Origin: Marinobacter salinus
Lineage (GTDB): Bacteria > Pseudomonadota > Gammaproteobacteria > Pseudomonadales > Oleiphilaceae
DNA length: 64,000 nucleotides
Assembly: GCF_001854125.1 (NCBI RefSeq)
Contig: NZ_CP017715.1
Location: 4,057,006-4,121,005, forward strand
Direction of reading: 5' to 3'
The position numbers and the translations under genes were made by a program. Shown here one piece after another: positions 58,736 through 64,000 of the stretch. A model generated the notes under the pieces. That model was not told the DNA's origin. It worked only from the letters and a program-made list of their open reading frames with translations, and made no database searches. Numbering within the stretch: position 1 is the first letter of the stretch; every line of letters begins with the position of its first letter.

Positions 58736-61700
58736 CAGGATCCTGGAATCTGGGCCCAGCCCAGATCCTCAAGAATAACGTAGAGCGACGGCAACGCCAG
58801 CAGTATCAGAACGGTGGACACCAGCAAACCGAATACCACCGAAATTACAAGCGGAATGACTGCCATCGCCTGGGTGCTGGTTTCGGCCAGCAGGGGTAGC
58901 AGGCCGGCCACTGTGGTACTGGTGGTGATCAGGATGGCCCGGAAACGGGCGCGGCTGGCGGCACCGGCTGCTGCCCGGGCACTCATACCCTGTTCCCGGT
59001 AGCTCTTGATGAATTGCACCAGCAGAATGGCGTTGTTCACCACAATGCCCGCCAGTGAGGCTGCGCCGATCAGCGAAGGCATGGACAGGTTGTAGCCCAT
59101 GATCATGTGTCCCCAGACCGCGCCCATAAAGGCCACCGGGATCGACAGCATGACAATGATCGGCTCCAGGTAACTGCGGAATTGAAACGACAGGATCAGG
59201 AAAATCCCCAGCAGGCCGATCAGCAACCCCCGGGCGATAGACTGGCCGGTTTCCCGGGAGCGGGCCGTCTGGCCTTCCACTTGCAGGCTGATCTCTGGCC
59301 ATTGCTCGCGAAGCTTCGGAAACGCCCGGTTGTGTAAGTCGGCCACGATAGCATCGGCGTTGGTTTTCCGGCCGTTCACATCGGCCGATACCGTGACGGT
59401 GCGCAGACCGTCTATGCGGGTGACCTGCGACCATTGCCGTTCCTCGGCAATGGTGGCCACTTCGCGCAACGGAACCATCTGGCCCTTGCCTGCGGTGATC
59501 ACGGCATCTTCCAGGAACTGGCGGGTGTTGCGTTCGGCGCTGATCTGGCGCACCAGTATTTCGATGTGCTGGTCACCGATCTGTACCGTATCCACGATAT
59601 CTCCCAGCAGGCCGGAGCGGATCTGGCTGGCCACCTCGGCAGCATTCAGGCCGAGAGACAGGGCGCTGTCGTTCAGCGTCAGGATACGCTGAGGCTTGCC
59701 CGGGCGGAGGTCATCCAGCACGTTGAACGTTCCGTTATAGCTGGCGACTTCTGCGCTGAGAAAACCGGCGGCGGCTTTAAGCTCATCCAGATCGGTGCCC
59801 TGCAGCCGGACTTCGATGGGAATGCCGGCCGGGCCGAAGCCGGGCTCCTGGATATTCAGGGCAATCAGCCCCGGAATCTCGCCGATTTCCTGGTACCAGC
59901 GGTCGGTGAGGGTGGCGATATCGACGGTACGCAGTTCTGCGGTCAGCAAATCGGCCATGACCGTTGCTACATGGGCACCTTTCTCGCCGGCCCCTGCGTG
60001 CTGGTTGAAACGGGTCTGGATATTTTGTACCAGCGCTCGCTGGTTTGGCTGTGCCGGAGCGAACTCCTCGTTGAGCTTGTGCATGGCCGACGTGATGCGG
60101 TTTGTAATGACCTGTGTCTGGTGCAGGGGCGTGCCCTGGGGCATCAGCACCCGGGCTTCCAGTATGTCACCATCAATTTCCGGCATGGCCTCCATGCGTA
60201 CATGACCGCCGGCCATCAGCCCCACTGAGCCAAAGAGTATTAGCAGCATGGCAGCCAATACGCCGTAACGGAAGCGGATGGCTTTGTCGGCCAGTCGCCC
60301 CACCTTTTCACGAATTTTTTCAAAGCCGTTGTCGAACGCGGAGCGGAAGCGAGAAGGCGTTTGCTCGCGTTTGTTGTCCAGACCACTTTTAAGGTGGTGG
60401 GGCAGTATCCAGAACGCTTCAATCAGCGAGGCGGCCAGGGCGGCAATAAGAACCACCGGCAAGACCTCCAGCACCGACCCCAACTCTCCGGCCAGAAACG
60501 CCAGAGGAATAAACACAGAGACTGTGGTCAGGAATGACGACAGCACCCCGGGCAGGATTTCCTGTGTGCCTTTGACGGCGGCTTCCAGCGGGTTGTTGCC
60601 TTCGGCAGCCAGCTTGGCGATGTTGTCGGTGACCACCACGGAGTCGTCCATGACAATGCCAATGGCCATGAGTAAAGCCACCAGGGTGATCATGTTCAGG
60701 GATAGCCCAGTAAGAGCCATCATCACAAAGGCACCGGCAAAGGCGGCAGGCAGGCCGAACAGGGCCCAGAAGGCGAGGCGGGGGCGGAAGAACAGTCCCA
60801 TCACCAGGCCCACCAGCAGCAAGCCGGTGATGCCGTTGCCCACCAGCATCTGCAACCTATCCCGGACGATAGACGTCATGTCCTGGGTGATTTCCAGTTC
60901 CACGGTGCCACCACGGCGGGCTTTTTCCGCCTCGACAAAGGCCTGCAGTGAATTCATCACCTGCAGGGCATCGTCATGGCGATTCTTGTGAATCTCCAGA
61001 ATGATGGCACGCTGGCCGTTGAATTCCACTCGTTCCTCTTCCCGTTCATGGGCCTCGGTAATGCTGGCGAGGTCACCCAGGGTCAGCACAGCGCCGGCTT
61101 CAGTGCCGACAATCGGAAGTCTGGCCAGGTCCTGCAGCGAGCGTCGCTCATCCACAAACCGTAGCTGGATATCCTGGCTGTCGGTTTCAATGGTGCCCAA
61201 AGGCATATCCAGGTTCTGGCTGGTGATGGCGCGGGCAATGTCGCGCACGCCCAGGCCGTACTGGCGGACTAGGTCCCGGGAGACTTCAATGTGCCATTGG
61301 CGCTGGGACAGGCCAACGGGGATGACATCGGCCACGCCATCCATGGCGAACAACCGGTCTTCCAACTGGTTGGTATAAGCCTCCAGGTGGGAGAAGCTCA
61401 TCGGCCCGTACACCGCGATAGCGGCCACCAGACTGGTCCGGTACAGCTCGCGGATAACGGGATTTTCCGCTTCTTCGGGCAGATCGGTCAGGGCTTCGAT
61501 TTCGGTGCGGATATCATCCAGAAATCGGCCCATATCGCCCTGGGCTGCCATGCTGGCGATAGTTTGGGCCTGGTTGTCCCGGGCCGTGCAGGAGACTTCC
61601 TTCATGTAGTCCACCCGCTGCAGCGCCTCACCCAGGCGCTGGCAGATGGCCTCTTCCACATCCGCTGCGGTGGCACCCCGGTATTCCATGGTGATGCTGA

Positions 61701-61827
61701 CTTCGGGAGGCAGGTAATCCGGGAAGGTTTCCCGAGTCAGGTTCGGTGCCGCATATAGGCCCACCGCCAGAATCAGAATCAGCAGCAGGTTGCCGGCGGT
61801 TGGGTGGCCGGCAAACCAGCGGATCAC
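58735..61827 (-). CDS. RND efflux transporter permease
   Basis: A 1030-residue inner-membrane pump with 12 membrane helices and two large periplasmic loops (about 35-325 and 555-860). GIVMDDSVVVTDNIAKLAAEGNNPLEAA in helix 4 carries the proton-relay Asp pair, and PSLIGAASLAGIVVNNAILLVQ is in helix 10-11. It starts GTG in a GTGA overlap with the adaptor gene, so the two are coupled. No outer-membrane channel gene is next to it. Likely exports drugs, dyes or lipids; substrate unknown. Confidence 0.93.
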   Translation of the reverse strand: MIRWFAGHPTAGNLLLILILAVGLYAAPNLTRETFPDYLPPEVSITMEYRGATAADVEEAICQRLGEALQRVDYMKEVSCTARDNQAQTIASMAAQGDMGRFLDDIRTEIEALTDLPEEAENPVIRELYRTSLVAAIAVYGPMSFSHLEAYTNQLEDRLFAMDGVADVIPVGLSQRQWHIEVSRDLVRQYGLGVRDIARAITSQNLDMPLGTIETDSQDIQLRFVDERRSLQDLARLPIVGTEAGAVLTLGDLASITEAHEREEERVEFNGQRAIILEIHKNRHDDALQVMNSLQAFVEAEKARRGGTVELEITQDMTSIVRDRLQMLVGNGITGLLLVGLVMGLFFRPRLAFWALFGLPAAFAGAFVMMALTGLSLNMITLVALLMAIGIVMDDSVVVTDNIAKLAAEGNNPLEAAVKGTQEILPGVLSSFLTTVSVFIPLAFLAGELGSVLEVLPVVLIAALAASLIEAFWILPHHLKSGLDNKREQTPSRFRSAFDNGFEKIREKVGRLADKAIRFRYGVLAAMLLILFGSVGLMAGGHVRMEAMPEIDGDILEARVLMPQGTPLHQTQVITNRITSAMHKLNEEFAPAQPNQRALVQNIQTRFNQHAGAGEKGAHVATVMADLLTAELRTVDIATLTDRWYQEIGEIPGLIALNIQEPGFGPAGIPIEVRLQGTDLDELKAAAGFLSAEVASYNGTFNVLDDLRPGKPQRILTLNDSALSLGLNAAEVASQIRSGLLGDIVDTVQIGDQHIEILVRQISAERNTRQFLEDAVITAGKGQMVPLREVATIAEERQWSQVTRIDGLRTVTVSADVNGRKTNADAIVADLHNRAFPKLREQWPEISLQVEGQTARSRETGQSIARGLLIGLLGIFLILSFQFRSYLEPIIVMLSIPVAFMGAVWGHMIMGYNLSMPSLIGAASLAGIVVNNAILLVQFIKSYREQGMSARAAAGAASRARFRAILITTSTTVAGLLPLLAETSTQAMAVIPLVISVVFGLLVSTVLILLALPSLYVILEDLGWAQIPGS

Positions 61828-63197
61828 GGCTTCTCTCCCGCGGCCATTTTATGCAGCCATTGACGGGTTTTCTCATCGGGGCGAGGGCTTAGGAGCGTGC
61901 CTTCAATCGCGGGAATCAGGTCGTCCAGAATCAGCTGGTCGCCCGGTTTCAGCCCGCCACTGACTACTGCAAGCTCCCGCTGTTGCCAAGCCAGACTGAC
62001 CGGCTGGCGTTGCAGACGGTCATTGCCATCGGCCAGATACACCTCGCCCTGATGAATGGCGCTGGCCGGCACCACCAGTACCGGCTCGGGGGTTGGTGCC
62101 GTGATGGTCGCTCGCACAAACATGTTTCGCACCAGCGGTGGTCGGGCGGGCGGATTGGCATCGCGGTAGGGCTCCTCCACCGTAATCACCGCCTGGATGG
62201 TGCGAGTGGCCGGATCAAGGCTGCCGGTAACCCTGGTCAGCTTGCCGGTCCAGTGGCTGTCGGGCGCGCCAGTCGGGTGTACCCGCACGGTCAGCAAATC
62301 CAGCGGCAGTTGCTGGTGGAAGTCGGTAAAGCCCTGATGTGCCTCGCCCATGCTTCCCGGATCAGGCGCGCTCGGGAACTGGGACAGCACATTGCGAAGC
62401 TCGGACATTTCAAGCTGCACGGTGGCTTCTGCCGCAGTGATGTCATCTGCTACAAACAGGGCCTGGCCGGGGCTCACTTGTTGTCCGGTTTCGATGTTGG
62501 ACTGGTGGACCCGCAGGTCCCAGGGGGCTTCGAACCGGGTGTCCTCAAGGTCTTCCCGCGCACCGACAAGTGCCGATTCACTTCGGGCCAGGCGGGCATT
62601 CACGGTTTCTTTACGCACAGGGATCAAGTTGAGCTGGTTTTTCAGGGACTGCACCGCCTGCTGTTGCTGCAGGGTGGCCCGCTGCTGTTCATCCAGGCGG
62701 GTCTGGGAAAGCGAGCCACTGTCAGCCAGGGTTTTTGCCCGCTGCAGCTCCCGCTGGGCTAAGGCCAGGCGTCGGTTTTCCAGATCCAGCAGCTCCCGGG
62801 TGTTCTGCTCTTCCTGGTCTAGTTGCCGACGCTCTGCCTCAAGGCCCGCAATATCGGCCCTGGCGGAAGCCTCCGCCAGTTCGTAGCGGGTCGGGTCGAT
62901 TTGAAGCAAGCGGGTGCCTTCGGAAATCAGGTTGCCGCTTTCCAGATCCGGATGTTTCCAGGTAATACGGCCACCCACATTGGCCACCGCCTTCCAGCTT
63001 CGGGCCGGTAACACCTGGCCATAGCCATCGGCCTGGGTGCGAACGGTGAGGGGAGTGACTTCAAGGATTCTGGCCGTTGTTGCTGCGACCTGCTCAGATG
63101 CACGCTCCGGTGGTAGTTTCAGTTTGATCATCATCACCACGAAGGCAGTGCCGGCGATCAGCGTCAGGGTAAGGATGAGTTTATGCTTGCGGTGCAT
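61824..63197 (-). CDS. RND efflux periplasmic adaptor (MFP)
   Basis: A 457-residue adaptor has an N-terminal membrane anchor (LILTLTLIAGTAFVVMMIKL), lipoyl-like halves around a coiled-coil hairpin (about 105-190, rich in Glu, Arg and Gln), a beta-barrel domain, and a membrane-proximal domain ending ILDDLIPAIEGTLLSPRPDEKTR. ATG 63197 follows CAGGAG; the longer frame runs back into tetR. It overlaps the tetR end by 17 bp. Confidence 0.92.
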   Translation of the reverse strand: MHRKHKLILTLTLIAGTAFVVMMIKLKLPPERASEQVAATTARILEVTPLTVRTQADGYGQVLPARSWKAVANVGGRITWKHPDLESGNLISEGTRLLQIDPTRYELAEASARADIAGLEAERRQLDQEEQNTRELLDLENRRLALAQRELQRAKTLADSGSLSQTRLDEQQRATLQQQQAVQSLKNQLNLIPVRKETVNARLARSESALVGAREDLEDTRFEAPWDLRVHQSNIETGQQVSPGQALFVADDITAAEATVQLEMSELRNVLSQFPSAPDPGSMGEAHQGFTDFHQQLPLDLLTVRVHPTGAPDSHWTGKLTRVTGSLDPATRTIQAVITVEEPYRDANPPARPPLVRNMFVRATITAPTPEPVLVVPASAIHQGEVYLADGNDRLQRQPVSLAWQQRELAVVSGGLKPGDQLILDDLIPAIEGTLLSPRPDEKTRQWLHKMAAGEKP

Positions 63198-63807
63198 CGG
63201 GGATCTCCTGAAAGCTGGCCCTGAAAAGTCTGAAGATTCGCGGTGCTGCCGTTTCAAGACTTTGAATATCACCGCCTATCATGCCCTGAACCACTAACCC
63301 CTGAATGGCCCCCAGATAGAGCACTGCGGCGGCCTCAGTGTCGATGGCGGGGGTAATGCGTTGCTGCTCAATACCGAGGTTGAGCAGAGAAATGACTTTC
63401 TGGCGGTAGTTGGCCAGGGTCTGGCTAACCATGCGTTTGGCCGCGCTGTTACCCGGCTTCTGTAGTTCTCCCAGCATCAGCCGCGGAATACCCGGGTGGC
63501 GGGCAATGAAGCCGATATGGGCCAGAAACATGGCTTCGAGGGCCTGGTCTGCGTGCTCATGTTGATCTGCAGCACTGAAAACCCGCTGGGTGAGCTGCTC
63601 GGATACCCAGGCTGCCACCGATTCCCATAAGCTGTTCTTGTTGGGGAAGTGCTTGAATAGGGCGCCCTGGGACAGCCCCACCGCATTGGCGATACGGGCG
63701 GTGGTGAGGGTGGAGGGGTCTTGCTCCGCACACAGGTGCACCACCGCCTGGACAGTTTCGGACTGGCGCTGTTCGGTACTTTGGTAGGTGCGTCTGGTGG
63801 GTCCCAA
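63181..63807 (-). CDS. TetR family repressor of the RND operon
   Basis: A protein of about 208 residues with an N-terminal helix-turn-helix (about 35-62, TTARIANAVGLSQGALFKHFPNKNSLW) and an all-helical ligand domain. It precedes MFP-RND and overlaps them. The listed start is TTG; no ATG lies upstream in frame within reach, so the true start is uncertain. A perfect 16-bp palindrome immediately upstream is the likely operator, implying autorepression of the whole operon. Confidence 0.87.
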   Translation of the reverse strand: MGPTRRTYQSTEQRQSETVQAVVHLCAEQDPSTLTTARIANAVGLSQGALFKHFPNKNSLWESVAAWVSEQLTQRVFSAADQHEHADQALEAMFLAHIGFIARHPGIPRLMLGELQKPGNSAAKRMVSQTLANYRQKVISLLNLGIEQQRITPAIDTEAAAVLYLGAIQGLVVQGMIGGDIQSLETAAPRIFRLFRASFQEIPDAPQA

Positions 63808-63836
63808 TGTGGTGGCCGTCCGTCTCTCATAAAAGA

Positions 63837-63852
63837 AAGTAATCGATTACTT
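63837..63852. promoter_or_regulatory. Likely TetR operator, perfect palindrome AAGTAATCGATTACTT
   Basis: A 16-bp perfect palindrome about 30 bp before the tetR start. Length, symmetry and position are typical of TetR-family operators. Confidence 0.65.
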
Positions 63853-63900
63853 CTACTTTGGCCACATAACCGGTATTTTTCAAGCTTGTTTTGAGTCGAG

Positions 63901-64000
63901 TTATTGTTGCGAGGTTCTGATGTCGAATGGTTTGCTGTCGTCGCCCATGTAAAGTGTGCGATGAGGAAAGGGAATTTCTACACCTTGCTCGTCGAACGCT
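63901..64000 (-). CDS. MscS-type mechanosensitive channel, C-terminal fragment
   Basis: The reverse strand from the window edge reads AFDEQGVEIPFPHRTLYMG and ends DIRTSQQ before TAA at 63903-63901. The FDEQG-EIPFP segment is the C-terminal signature of small-conductance mechanosensitive channels. Only about 32 residues are in view. Confidence 0.75.
   Translation of the reverse strand, partial: AFDEQGVEIPFPHRTLYMGDDSKPFDIRTSQQ

Noticed and set aside
59434..60228. Forward frame of 264 codons inside the RND gene
   Set aside because: Antisense shadow of a strongly supported gene.
1..64000. CRISPR array, prophage or insertion sequence
   Set aside because: I saw no regularly spaced repeats, no transposase or phage structural genes and no terminal repeats.

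Overview
The window reads as chromosomal DNA of a marine, facultatively anaerobic gammaproteobacterium, most likely Marinobacter or a close relative. This is inferred from protein character and gene order, since no search was run. The asmA-mutY-yggX-tRNA-Phe, hisBHAF, gpmI-envC-ctpA-yibQ and fabA-fabB orders are those of Pseudomonas-like genomes, while the BCCT carrier, the Nav-like channel and the nitrate/anaerobic genes suit a marine denitrifier. Most of the window is dense, G+C-rich core genome.

Layout. 1-1460: an A+T-richer edge with a truncated AmiC-like binding protein behind a leader terminator and a sparse intergenic stretch ending at tRNA-Phe; possibly the margin of an acquired segment. 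1464-5890: tRNA-Phe, yggX, mutY, asmA and a SRPBCC protein. 6012-8836: histidine genes hisB, hisH, hisA, hisF. 8833-13875: cell-envelope operon gpmI-envC-ctpA-yibQ. 14018-18815: rhodanese-like protein, secB, trmL, thiolase, pteridine reductase, cca. 18956-22338: a TraF-like outer-membrane barrel divergent from flgP-flgT. 22361-28683: a seven-gene SUF iron-sulfur operon (sufB-C-D-S, an A-type carrier, sufT, sufE) under a promoter that carries a near-consensus IscR type-1 site. 29002-32593: trhP, a minimal AraC regulator, fabB and fabA.

32757-43252 is a nitrogen-oxide and anaerobic region: NnrS, SirB2-like protein, a voltage-gated cation channel, three NarK-type carriers, a universal stress protein, a globin, a TrhA/hemolysin-III protein and a Crp/Fnr regulator. 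No nitrate reductase is in view. 43448-50353 holds an AEC carrier, two CDF metal exporters, a MerR regulator with matching operators in front of both exporters, a BCCT-USP pair, and the SCO1-CtaG copper/oxidase assembly pair. 50482-55030 carries a tandem HAD protein, a secreted SBP-Cache fusion and an FeS photolyase. 55275-58699 is hemN-ubiU-ubiV, oxygen-independent heme and ubiquinone synthesis. The end holds a tetR-MFP-RND efflux operon and the last codons of an MscS-type channel.

The clearest systems signal is regulatory. Five Fnr/Anr-type boxes lie about 30 bp upstream of a -10-like hexamer, before hemN, ubiUV, usp-narK, another narK and the Crp/Fnr gene itself. Separate palindromes match IscR, FabR-like, MerR-type and TetR-type operators. 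I found no CRISPR array, prophage or insertion sequence.
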